From positions 31,288,642-31,352,641 of the forward strand of contig NC_063065.1 in NCBI RefSeq assembly GCF_018812025.1: 64,000 bases of DNA, read 5' to 3'. This DNA is from Megalobrama amblycephala (Eukaryota > Chordata > Actinopteri > Cypriniformes > Xenocyprididae). The notes below the pieces were generated by a model, which was given only the letters and a program-made list of their open reading frames with translations, had not been told where the DNA came from and made no database searches. This document shows positions 32,901-46,400 of this stretch, in pieces; the first letter of the stretch is position 1; each line of letters begins with the position of its first letter. A program made the position numbers and the translations under genes.

Positions 32901-35900
32901 CATTTAAAGATTTAAGATCAATTCTGCTGACATGTGTACTCCTGTAAAAGGTCCTCAGAAACCTCAAAATATTTCATTTATAACTTTTAATTGCTTTATT
33001 ATTTATATACATTTATCTATTTATTAAAAAAAAAAAAATAATACTACTATGGTAATAAGAATCACCAATGAAAACAATGGGAATTGAGAATTAGCTAAAA
33101 AGTACCCCAAAGCTCTTTTTATACAACAAAATATCACATATTTTACATTAAAGTATCATAAAACGTAAACATTTAAATAGCATACATCAGCTGATCTCTT
33201 TGAAAAAGTCGCTTTTTTTAGTGCATTTGTGTGTTGAAAATGAAAAATACCTTCACAGACGAGTGAACGCTCTGTTAACACTTAAAAACGACCACTATTT
33301 ACTCCAAAAATGAAATGCGAGAACCAAACGCCTCTTCCTTCCTGCCACAGACTGGATAACATCTTCCCACAACCCTGATGAGAAACTTTCACTAGGAAAC
33401 ACTCGTGCAACAAAGTGGGCTTCAGTTTCAGAGGGTCCCGCATCACAGCATTCCTATGGCTTCAGCACCTGCGCTTGTTGCCCAAACGTTTGCATGCAAA
33501 ACAATTAATCTTCTGCTGTAGCTTCATAACTCTGAATAACAAGCACGTGACCGGATCCGGCACCTGTAACGGCAATGCTGAGAGACGTGTGGAGGAAACA
33601 TCAAGGTCCGCGTTTGATTCAGCCGCCCCTAGAGATCATACAACCAAGGGTAAAATACAGTCGCACAGCTTTGAAATGGAGATGCCTGCATATTATCTAG
33701 CCTTAATGAGTCATTTCATAGTGAGCGGCCTCCATCGATCGCATTTCACTCAAAGACTCTTCTTCTTTCAGAGAAGCTGAATTACATCAAAAAAACTTCT
33801 GAGGTTTAATTTGAGAGGAAACACTGCAGAAGGAAGGAGAGCGAGACTGTAAATGTAATTACATGCAAGATGAAAGGTGTCACACCTGACGAGAAAAAAT
33901 GAGTTGAGTGTTAATTTTCCAGGTTGAGATGTAATGATTAGCAGCAGGAAATGACTTATTAGCAAATCACAGTTATGCTTTCAAGTGCAAAGCAAAATTG
34001 TCCAAATATAACTGACTGATTCAGCCGAAGCAACTCATTACTGGCACAGGATATTTATCATTATTTATAAAACAGAAATTAGTAAAGCAACCACATGTGG
34101 GTGACTCTCACAAAATCTGCCAAGCATGTGTTTGGGTCACATTGCACATTAATATCAAAAGAGAAAAAGAATTAATAATATTTTGCATGAATAAAACAAG
34201 GCCTATATTTAGGCCTTTAAAGGGTTAGTTCACCCAAAAATTTAATTTCTGTCATTAATTCCTCTCCCTCATGTCGTTCCACACCCGTAAGACCTTCGTT
34301 CATCTTCAGAACACAAATTTAAGATATTTTTGATGAAATCCAAGAGGTTTATGACTCGTCCATAGACAGCAATATAATCAACACTTTCAAGGTCCAGAAA
34401 GGAACTAAAGACATCGTTAAAACAGTCATGTGACTGCAGTGGATCAACCTTAATGTTATGAAGAGGCGAGAAAATAATGCTGTCTATAGATGAGTCTCGG
34501 ATTTCATCAAAAATATCTTAATTTGTGTTCTGAAGATGAACGAAGGTTTTAAGGGTGTGGAACGACATGAGGAAGAGTAATTAATGACAGAATTTTTTTT
34601 TTTTTTTTGCTTTGTGACAATATTTAAATAAAAAATAAGCACTTGAATTATTTTTTAAATCAATGTTCTGGGGTCAGTAAGATTTTTATTGTTCCTGAAA
34701 GAGTCTTTTCTGCTCACTAAGGCTGAGTTTATTTGATCAAAAATAGTGAAATATTATTATAATGTAAATCATCTGTTTTCTATGTGAATATACAGTAAAT
34801 TGTAATTTATTCCTGTGATCAAAGCTGAATTTTCAGCTTCATTACTCCAGTCTTCAGTGTCACATGATCCTTCAGAAATCATTCTAATATGCTGATCTGC
34901 TGCTCAATAAACATTTATGATTATTATCAATGTTATAAACATCTTCATATTTTTGTGGAAAACACATTTTACATTTTACACAAATACATTTTATTTTTTA
35001 GGATTCTTTGATGAATAGAAAGTTCAAAAGAACAGCATTTATTTGAAATATAATCTTTTATAACATTATAAATGTATTTACTGTGACTTTTGATCAGATT
35101 AATGCATCATTACTGAATAAAAAAATTCATTTGAATAAAAAAAAAATGTAGTGGACTTATTTATTTTACAAATAATACAGTTATGAAAATCACCACTGAG
35201 AATGATGACAATGCAGTCTTAATATACAGTACAGTCCAAAAGATTTTTAATGTTTTTAAAAGAAGTTTCGTCTGCTCACCAAGGCTACATTTATTTAATT
35301 AAAAATACAGTAAAAAACAGTAATATTGTGAAATATTATTGCAATTTAAAATAGCTGTGTACTATTTAAATATATTTGACAAAGTAATTTATTCCTGTGA
35401 TGCAAAACTGAATTTTCAGCATCGTTACTCCAGTCTTCAGTGTCACATGATCCTTCAGAAATCATTCTAATATGCTGATCTGCTGCTCAAGAAACATTTA
35501 TGATTATTTTCAATGTTGAAAACAGTTGTGTACTTTTTTTTCAGGATTCCTTGATGAATAGAAAGTTCAAAAGAACAGTGTTGATCTGAAATCTAATCTT
35601 TTGTAACATTATAAATGTCTTTACTGCCACTTTTGATTGATTTAATGCATCCTTGCTGAATAAAAGTATTCATTTCTTTAATTTCTTTTCAAAAAAATAA
35701 AAATAAAAATTCTTACTGACCCCAAACTTTTGAACGGTAGTGTATAATGCTACAGAAGCTTTGTATTTCAGATAAATGCTGTTCTTTTGAACTTTCTATT
35801 CATCAAGGAATCCTGAAAAAAAAAGTGCACAACTGTTTTCAACATTGAAAATAATCATAAATGTTTCTTGAGCAGCAGATCAGCATATTAGAATGATTTC

Positions 35901-38900
35901 TGAAGGATCATGTGACACTGAAGACTGGAGTAACGATGCTGAAAATTCAGCTTTGCATCACAGGAATAAATTACTTTGTCAAATATATTTAAATAGTACA
36001 CAGTTATTTTAAATTGTAATAATATTTCACAATATTACTGTTTTTTACTGTATTTTTAATTAAATAAATGTAGCCTTGGTGAGCAGACGAAACTTCTTTA
36101 TAAAACATTAAAAATCTTAGTGTTTCCAAACTTTTGGACTGTACTGTATATATATAGAAAATATATTGTGAGATTCACCCTTATTATTGAATAATCCCAT
36201 ATGAAGGAACACAATGCCTCATGATATGAAGTGTGTCCGTGCTCCTCGTGAGGTTTGAGGCTGTGTTGAGAGGGACTCTTTATTAAGTGTGTGGGCGACA
36301 TTAACAAGCAAACCAGGCTTGTATATTTTGGTGCTCTGCTGCCAGTTTCTACTCTCCACTGAGGCTGGATGCTCATTGCACATGCAATTACTTACTCTCC
36401 ACTGCATGTATGGATTGAACTCAGATGTAGATCAAATATAAAATCCATTTTTCTCTCATTTAAGCATGCAAACAAAGCTAATGCAAATTGACTACAGATG
36501 TAAAGCTGCCCACATCTGAGGCTGTAATGTGGAATTGAATTGTAACCTGTTCTACAGTGTGAGAGTTCTGTGGAGGATGCTGAACTGCCACAGACTCAAA
36601 TAAAATAAATATTTTTCTGTCAAATGAGCAGGATGTTTTGACATGGAAACTGTTGTAGAGTCATGCTGGCTCTCTCTCCATCGCAGCCGTATATCTGTAA
36701 ACACTGCGGCTGATGCAGGGCTTTACTCTCATTCTAGATTCTACAGTCTTTTCTTTACTCAGGGGCTCTAGAGTTTTTACAATCAAATTTAAGGCTTTAT
36801 AAATAAAATATAATATTATATGGGTGGGTAGAGTAATATAACACTAGTTCACATGATACAGGTTTTGACCAAAACAAATTTATAAAATGGTAAAGAAATG
36901 GGATAAGTCAAAATTATAAATTCTTATAGACCTATTTTGTGTTTGCAAAGAGCGATGATGCAAAAGTTTCTATCTCTCAATTCTTAGATGGAAAAGCAGA
37001 ATTGTGAGATATACTCATTATTCTGTCTTTTTTCCTCAGAATTGCAAATATATATCCCGCAATTCTGACTTTTTTCCTCTCAGAATTGTGATATAAACTC
37101 ACAAATTGTGAGTTATAAAGTCTGAACTGGGAGATATAAACATGCAAACGCAAATGCAAATGCAAAAAAAAAGTCAGAATTGTGAGATAAAAACATTATA
37201 AGATATGTTTAACCCTCTGGTGACCAAAAAAATTTTTTTTTTTTTTTTTTTTTCTTTAATGACATTTTTATTCATCGGAATAGTACAAAAATTGGTAAAA
37301 GTTTTGTCACTTGCTATGTGAAGGTCCTGAAAAAAAATAGTCACACTTGTACTCCTCGTGGTAAAAAATGAGCTCATTAGAAATGAACATCTAGTGGAAA
37401 CATTTGGTACTGCGGCCAAACAAACTCTTACTGAAAAATAATTTTTTGTGATGTCAACCTAAAATTTGGAACACAACTTATTTAGAATTATGGCTTCGAT
37501 TTTCTTGCAGTTTTAGAGTAAAACGCATTCTTTAAAATATATATTTCATAAAAAATTAAAAAAAGTATTTTATGTGCATTTTTCATAACAAAAAACATAA
37601 AATTCTGTAAATTTAAGTTAACTTTTTAATACATTTTTCTCTTCAGAAATAATTTGCCAAGTGTCGTCTTTAAAAAGAGACCAAAATTAAAGCATTCAAA
37701 ATGTATGACAGTTTAAGTTGGAAATTTCATTTTCAGGTCTATGCTTTAAAAAGTCATTAAATGGATTATAACTACAGCGTAAATATAAGTTAGTACCATA
37801 AAATCCCCTAAAAATACAAACTGTTTTAAACATTATCAGACTAAAATATTGTAATTCATTTCATTGAAAAATCTGTCATTTTTGACCAACACGTGAACAG
37901 CACCAGAAGTTTAAAAATTATCTATGTAAAATGATATAGGTTTAAATATTATTTAATTCTGTAACTGTAAATGTATGTCTCTTATGAACTGCATATGTGA
38001 ATATTATAGTGTTTACATCAAATTCATGCTTTAATATAATTAGACTAATCATTGCAGGCTTCATCAGGCCAGTCTGTGACTTGCAACATAAACGTCTCTG
38101 TTTAGCTTCAAATGGCATCTTCAACAACGCTATTCTATAAAAATAAAGATTCTGATACCAAAAGCACAACAAAACATTTTTCTCTAATTCTGTGGTTTTT
38201 CCTCCAATTGTTACCACTATGTTTCTGTCACCACTATGTTTATCTTATTCTTAAAACATGTTATTATCTTATTATGTTTAGTTTTTAAGAATGCACATTA
38301 GCTTCTTATTTCGAACCACCGGCTGAATGAAAATGCAGTTTCACTCTCTGACAGTAGGTGGCGCTTATGGAATATCAAAAACACAGCTGCGCTTTTTAGA
38401 AATGCAATAAGTTTGCGATATGACATTAACACCATTAAAAACACCACAAATTAAACATGGTCATCATTCATCAGTATATCTGTGGTATTCTTTGATTGCG
38501 AAGCACTCTGAAACCACGAGCCTGTAGAAGGTGCGACAGCGACACATTTTTACTGTAAAAACATGAAGCATTCTCATTAATTTCCTTAAATCATCGCCTT
38601 TTGAAGTTTAATAACCACCTTAAGCCATATCACGATTCCCGTCCCCAAATTTAACACCTCTTGAAATTATAATTGAAGTGAAAGTGACTCTCTAACCATT
38701 AGGCCACAGCTGCCCCAAAACTTCCACGTTAAGATTATTCTTATATAATTTAAGATTTTGTATGACCTTAAATTTGGTACAGCTGAATTTAGGACTTTTA
38801 AGGACCCTATTACAGTACTTTATGGAAGCAATGCAAAGGGATTGTCAGGTTTTTGACACTGATAATTATAAAGGACTCAGTCAACATGTTTGTTTGGATT

Positions 38901-40434
38901 AAAAATCTGGTATTGAACTGCATTTTAATACATGTGACATATATTTAACAAATGCAGCTTCTGTTAGACAGGATAAAAGAGGAGGAAGAGCAGAAGCGAC
39001 TCACTGGAACACCTTGTGGTCCATCTGCGCCCGGCAGCCCGACGTCTCCTTTCTCTCCCTGAGGAACAGACACAACAGATGTGTTGATCAACAATTCACT
39101 CTTCAGATCTGAAACTGTTTAACTGTGGCACTCACAATCACTTTTAAGATGAGTAACAAGTTTAAAAACACTCTCAGAAAAAAGTTAATGCTCCATAAAG
39201 GGTTTGTAGTTGAACGAGAAACATATTCGGAAGTGAACAGAGAATATGACTTTATATTAAAGTGGCTTTGTGTTTGTTTTCTTGCAGAGTGCCAGATCTC
39301 ACTGGACACATAAAACAGAGCCTTTCACTGCAAAACAAGCTGGCAGTGCTGTACTTGACAACCGCTTGTCTGTCTTTTCTATGTTCTTAGGGTTTAGTAT
39401 ATGATACACTACTAAGATGCATAAATACATAACACATCAGTATGTCGTCTTGTTTTCCAGTAAATATATCAAAATATATTAAAATGGACTTTTCACAAGA
39501 TGTAATATCAGTCTCTGGTGTCTCCAGAATGTGTCTGTGAAGTTTCAGCTCAAAATCCCCCACAGATCATTTATTATAGCTTGTCAAATTTGCCCCTATT
39601 TGGGTGTGAGCAAAAACACGCCGTTTTTGTGTGTGTCCCTTTAAATGCAAATGAGCTCCACTTTTCAGAAGAGGGCGGAGCTTTAACAGCTCAACAACAA
39701 CAAAGCTGGAGAATCTCACGCAGCCAAAATGAGGATTGTCAGTAACGGTGTTCAGCCTTACATTGTTCAAACCGGAGTCGACACTGATGGAGAGACTCAG
39801 GAAGAAGTTACAACTTTTAGAATGAAACTGGGGGCGGGGTTTATGTAAATTTTAGAGTTTGTGATGTCACTAACCCAGGAAGAAGCTTGTTGTAGTCCCT
39901 ACCAGCCGTTTGTTGCAGTCCTTAAAAAGTGATTTCTGTAAAAGAAAATATCTCTCTTTGCATTGAACTTTGAGCGTCGTAACTTTGCAGATGTTGTTTA
40001 TGATCAAACAGCAACATTACACACTAACTAAAGTTAAAAAGTGAAATCATAAACAACCAGCTCTTTAAATATATAAAAACAAGACGTAATTGAGTAATTG
40101 AGAAGCAAAACTGTACAAGACAAGACATATTTTCTTATGAAGTTTAGTTTTGGACCCCGTTTATACATTTATTTTATATATATTCTGAAGCATTATCCTC
40201 ACTAAATTATGTTAGACATGCATACAAAAATAAAATAAAATAAAAAAAATCAGAAAAATAAACATAATTCAGGATATATTTTCATATATGCAACACTGCA
40301 CAAAATAATTGCACAAAATAATTAGTATTTTTGCTGTGTTTTTTCTAGTAAAAAATGTATTCAAAAATATTCTTAAAATAAATTAAATTTAAACGCAAAA
40401 TTGTGATTAAAAATGGTTTTTCTTATTTTTCTAG

Positions 40435-40495
<61 letters not shown>

Positions 40496-43400
40496 ATTTA
40501 TTTATTTATTTATTTATTTTTTTTTTTTTTTTTTTGAAGCATAGTCCTTAATAAATGTTTTAGATTTATGCTGCTAATAAGTGTACAAAAAATAAACATC
40601 CTTAAAGGGATAAGTTTAAAAAGTGTAAAATGCCTTATCTAATGTCTTATGTGATGTACAGTAAATGTCTCTTGTCTTAAAAATGTTTGGCTTCACTTTT
40701 ATTTATTTATTTATATCAACTGCATTTAAATGCCGGGAGTGAATCGTTCCGTGTGTGTGTACGGAACACGACTCACTCCCAAAACTGCATGCGATAACTG
40801 ACACCATGGCAACATCCTGGCGTCTTGCGTGTTTGGTGTCCAATATTCTGACCAAAGAAATATTACAGCGTCAAAAGACTCATTCTGTTCAGCAATTTTA
40901 ACTAAATCACAGTCGACAGAGGCGTCATGTTTTGCTTGTGCATCTTCACAAAGAGTGGCTCTCATGTAAATGCAATTGTCACTATACCTGCATTTTTCAG
41001 GAGTTCATTCAGAGGTGGAATGCAGTTGTCACTCCTGTAAATGACTGAACTGTGTGTGAACAGAACAGGATTAAGCACTAAATGGTGAACTGACAATCGA
41101 ATTTAGCTGTAGTGTGTATGTGGATATTGTGAAGAACATTTTAAAGGTGCCCTAGAATCAAAAATTAAATTTACCTTGGCATAGTTGAATAACAAGAGTT
41201 CAGTACATGGAAATGACATACAGTGAGTCTCAAACTCCATTGTTTCCTCTTTCTTATATAAATCTCATTTGTTTAAAAGACCTCTGAAGAACAGGCGAAT
41301 CTCAACATAACACCGACTGTGACATAACAGTCGGGATCATTAATATGTACGACCCAATATTTGCATATGCCAGCTCATGTTCAAGGCATTAGACAAGGGC
41401 AGCCAGTATTAACGTCTGGATCTGTGCACAGCTGAATCATCAGACTAGGTAAGCAAGCAAGAACAATAGTGAAAAATGGCAGATGGAGCGATAATAACTT
41501 ACATGATCCATGATATCATGATATTTTTAGTGATATTTGTGAATTGTCTTTCTAAATGTTTCGTTAGCATGTTGCTAATGTACTGTTAAATGTGGTTAAA
41601 GTTACCATCGTTTCTTACTGTATTCACGGAGACAAGACTGTCGTTATTTTCATTATTAAACACTTGCAGTCTGTATAATTCATAAACACAACTTCTTTCT
41701 TTATAAATCTCTCCAACAGTGTGTAATGTTAGCTTTAGCCACGGAGCACTATCAAACTCATTCAGAATCAAATGTAAACATCCAAATAAATACTATACTT
41801 ACATGATCCGACGCATGCATGCAATATGCATGACGAACATTGTAAAGATCCATTTGAGGGTTATATTAGCTGTGTGAACTTTGTTTATGCACTGTATTAT
41901 AGTCGAGAGCTCGGGGGCGGGGAGCACGAGATTTAAAGGGGACGCAGCCTGAATCTGTGCATAGTTAATGATGCCCCAAAATAGGCAGTTAAAAAATCAA
42001 TTTAAAAAAAAATCTATGTGGTATTTTGAGCTGAAACTTCACAGACACATTCAGGGGACACCTTAGACTTATATTACATCTTTTAAAAACTGGTTCTAGG
42101 GCACCTTTAATAATTTTCACTGTAAAGAACCTTCTGTGCGGTTCTTCATGGAACCATCGACGAACCTTTATTTTTAACAGTGCATTTCTACTGTAAACAA
42201 CACAAAATATTGCTCTCTTATTTAACTGCATTTGTGAAGAGCAGATTTTGATCTGCATTAGTGCAGGTGTAGAGGAGGCAGGCATCCTGTTCAACAGACA
42301 TTCCCCTTAAGTAAAGATCAAATATTTGCCCTCCATGAAAGCTTCAAGTACACTCACTAACACTCCGGCTTTTTGAAGCGGTTTGAAAGGCCGGGAGAAA
42401 GAGAAACTAAGAGCTTGGCCTTCCAGGACATATAAAAACATCTAAGCAAGCAAACCGTTCATTAGAAGAGCAGCGAGACTGAAAGAGAAAACACAAAGGT
42501 GGACTGCGGTGGCCTGGAGCTGGACCCAATAACTACTTCAACTCTGGCCTGACATCTGTAGGTGTGTTTGGCAACATAAAACATGTTCTATGGTGAACAA
42601 ACATTCAAAGCATGCAGTTTGTGGAAAAGATGTCTCAGACACAAAACTACACAGTCCATCCCACTAATGTATGTCCAGCTTTAACACATGCAGGATGGCT
42701 AGACATCAAAACATCATCCATGTATGTACTATAAATGCTTTCTTTTAAATCAACTCTGCTCAGAGTACATATGGTCCCTCTCTAAATAGTGTTAAAGTAA
42801 CACTGAAGCAGAGTTAAAGTTAATGAGATAATTAAGCAATTAATAAGGCTGTGACTGAAGTCAGTTGTAGTTCTTGTGTTTCTCTTTTCTTCAGTGATTC
42901 TGCTTGTTAACAGCAGGCGTTCATCACTAATGCACAATCATCATTTAATTAATTGCTTAATTATCTCATTAACTTTAACTCTGCTTTAGTGTTACTTTAA
43001 CACTATTTAGAGAGGGACTATATGTACTCTGAGCAGAGTTGATTTAACTCTGGGGATTTTGCTGTGTATAAGCCTTGAGTTATCATTCATTTTCAACACA
43101 CATTGGAAAAACATGCCTGTGCAAAATTATATTACGTCACTTCTTGCACGTTTCAAAGTAAAATGTGCAGTGATTGGTGCTAAAAGTGTGCTCAGCTTTA
43201 TCTCAGACAGGCGAATGCAAATCTGGCAATGTTTTTTACGTACACTGTTGTTGGTATCGCGGCAGTTCAGAGATGAAATGTCCGGTGAGTGCCGCAAAAT
43301 GATTTGCATTTGAAATGAATGCAGCACCTACACTAAACCAGACCGAAAGCAAAAGCAAATGTGAGATAAAACACTTGATGAAGCAACCAAGACAGTTTAG

Positions 43401-46400
43401 CTGCTTCTACAAGCTCTTTTATCGTGACTTGTGTTTCACGGGACTCGTACCCGAGCGTTTCGCATCGTAAGTGTATCAGATGAGCTATTGAGCAAGTTTA
43501 CAATATCAGAAAAGCCAAACGTATCAATTTACAAATCATGCACTATGGTAAAAGTGTTTTAAGGTCAGAATGTGGTATTGTGGAAGAAACTAAGTGAAAA
43601 TAAGTCTTTATAAATCGACAATCTGCCATTTGTGTAAACAGGAATAAAACTTGTTTGTGTTTTACTGCCTCTAGTGTTTATTTCAGCTGGAAACTGCAGT
43701 GAATTTTATGTATAGGTCAGTTTTTGGAATTTTGCACAAAATGAAGCTGGAGGAATGTTTATCCGATGTTGTGTGTGATCAAATAACATACAGAAAGTTT
43801 ACAATTTAGGGTGAGAAGTTTGTTCATGTCTGTAACCCTAAAATATGGACTAAAGTTTGTTTTCTTTAACAAAAACCACTAATTGAACATATGCACAGTT
43901 ACTTCCTGCTTTTCTTTAAGCCAGGGGTCGGCAACCCAATATGTTCAAAGAGCCATATTGGACCAAAAAAACAAAAAACAAATCTGTCTGGAGCCGCAAA
44001 AAATTAAAAGCCTTATATAAGCCTTATTTGAAGGCAACACAGGCTGTAAGTGTATATTAGCTATATAGCCTACTATCAAAATGACTAAGTAGGCTACAAA
44101 TACATAATGAGGTATTCCCGAGATATATATTTAAAAACTTCTGAAAGCTACAGAAAAAAGAAGCAAATGGATCGGTGCCATTCACAGAAACAGCTGGACT
44201 CCAGCAGAGAAACATGGATTTGCAGTTATCATTTTGTGTCAAATTGTTGGATTTTGAGGTAAAATCATTCCATATATATTGTATTGTTATATATTATGTT
44301 GACAAATCATCTATTAAATATTTTCCATCTTATATTCTGCATAATTGTGCGTTTTAAAATAAACACTGACAAAAACTATACTATAAAACTATGTTTTAGG
44401 GATGGACATTATGACGATATATATAACATTGATATAACGTTAAGTAATTACGCGGATTTAAACCTAAGTAACCTATATTGTAGTTATATAAAATATTCAC
44501 AGGCAGATTTGCTTTATGTATTTCCTCGGCGTCAAATCAGGCACATATAAATGTCAGGAAACACAACTCCTGGCTGCATGTCAATATCCTTGGATTAGGT
44601 TTATTTGACAAGTTGTAAGAAACACTTTCGAGTCCAACCTTTAGTGTAATTCGTTTGTTTTTACTCGCGTTTTCACAGTTTCCCCTATTAAATCCAGTCA
44701 CGCAGCAGGTTCTTTTGCCAATCAGTCCAGCTGAGGGAGCGCGCTTTCGGCGGGAAAGTGACGTCGATGGCTATGACGCAAATCTTCGTTGACAGAAATG
44801 TTGAAATTTAATATTTATTATACACATTTTTACAGCATTGAAAAACGTTAAGAATGTTTGTGTCATGTTTGTCCTCCTACAGAAACCATATGAAAACAAA
44901 AAATATATATTTTTTCCATTTTAATACATTTTTGAAAAAGCTCCAGGGAGCCACTAGGGGGGCGCTAATGAGCCGCATGCGGCTCTAGAGCCGCGGGTTG
45001 CCGACCTCCGCTTTAAGCCAACTTGGGCATTTCCGGTGAACTGTTAGCTGATCATTCTGTACTCGCTTATTTTAGGGTTCAATTTTCACTTTTAACTAGT
45101 TGCTTATTAGCTTGCATATTACTAGTAAATTGGATATTTATTGGTACATGTAAAGCACATATTAATGCCTTATTCTGCATGACCATATTCTACATCCCTT
45201 AATCCTACCTAAAACCTGAACTTAATCACTACAAAAACTACCTTACTAACTATTAATAAGCAGTAAATTAAGAGTTAATTGAGGCAAAAGTTGTAGTTAA
45301 TAGTGAATATTGTTCCCTATACTAAAGTGTTACCAAACCATCAATGTTTCACTTTTTAATGTTGTATTTAATGCAGTTATCACACTTGCCTAATTTGCCA
45401 ATAAACAGTTTTATTGATTGCAATAAAGACGAAGCTAATAGGAACATTTGAATAAGAAACGCAGTGTCTGTAATTAGACACACACATGCAATGTTTTCCA
45501 GCACTTCAAATGTTATTTTTAATGTGATGACCAAAAACATTATTTACATTAATTATAACCATCAGATGGCAGCAGAGGAGCATTTATTGGCTCATATTAG
45601 CCATTTCCTGTAATAGTTTTTCACTCAGTTTCGCTTTTGAATAAATATTAAACATTATAAAATCACTAGGTTTAAAAGACATTTTGTCAAGGTGAAGTAT
45701 GAAGTACTCACAACATCTCATGAAAAACAATAACTTTTCTTGTGAAAAGTCTCTCTCTTTATAATCACAGCAGCTGTCAGTCAGTGCAGCGCAAGATCAA
45801 TGATTTCAGCACACTTGTGAAAACTCACATTTTATTCAATGAATCTAACTAAAGTGCACAATAAATCTTTCATTTACAGTGTGTTGATGCTTTTTTTCAC
45901 ATGAAAGTGTTAAAACTGATGGTCGAATTGAGCATTGAGAGACACATCTTTTTTCATGTCGTCTTACGTTTGAATAACTAAATTAACACTAGGCCTGACT
46001 ATTTAAGTGACTATATTCTGATTATAAACTAAGTATTACACTATTGATGCTGTTAAAGGGACATCAGGACATTGAAGATACAGACACACCAACAAGTGAC
46101 ATTTCACCTGGATTATATTATTATATTATTGTGGAAGTCCGTGCATATGGACAATTATGTGCAAAATACTAAGTAGATAACTGTTCTTAAAATCTACAGA
46201 AAGCCTATCAAAATAGAGTGTGTGAACTAAAATAAGAGGTTTTTACATGGATGTGATATTGCTTAGCAACACAGTTTCCCATAGCAAGTCATCCCACTCC
46301 ACCCACAGCAATCACATCAGTATCACATTATAACCAGATGTTAGACAAAAACAAAGAACAAGCTACACATTTCTGGCTTTAAACCCTCTGGCATTCCTGG

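Noticed and set aside
36098..36407. Frames of 92 and 62 codons on the minus strand
   Set aside because: Overlap each other and the end of a foldback repeat. No homology recognised and no splice context.
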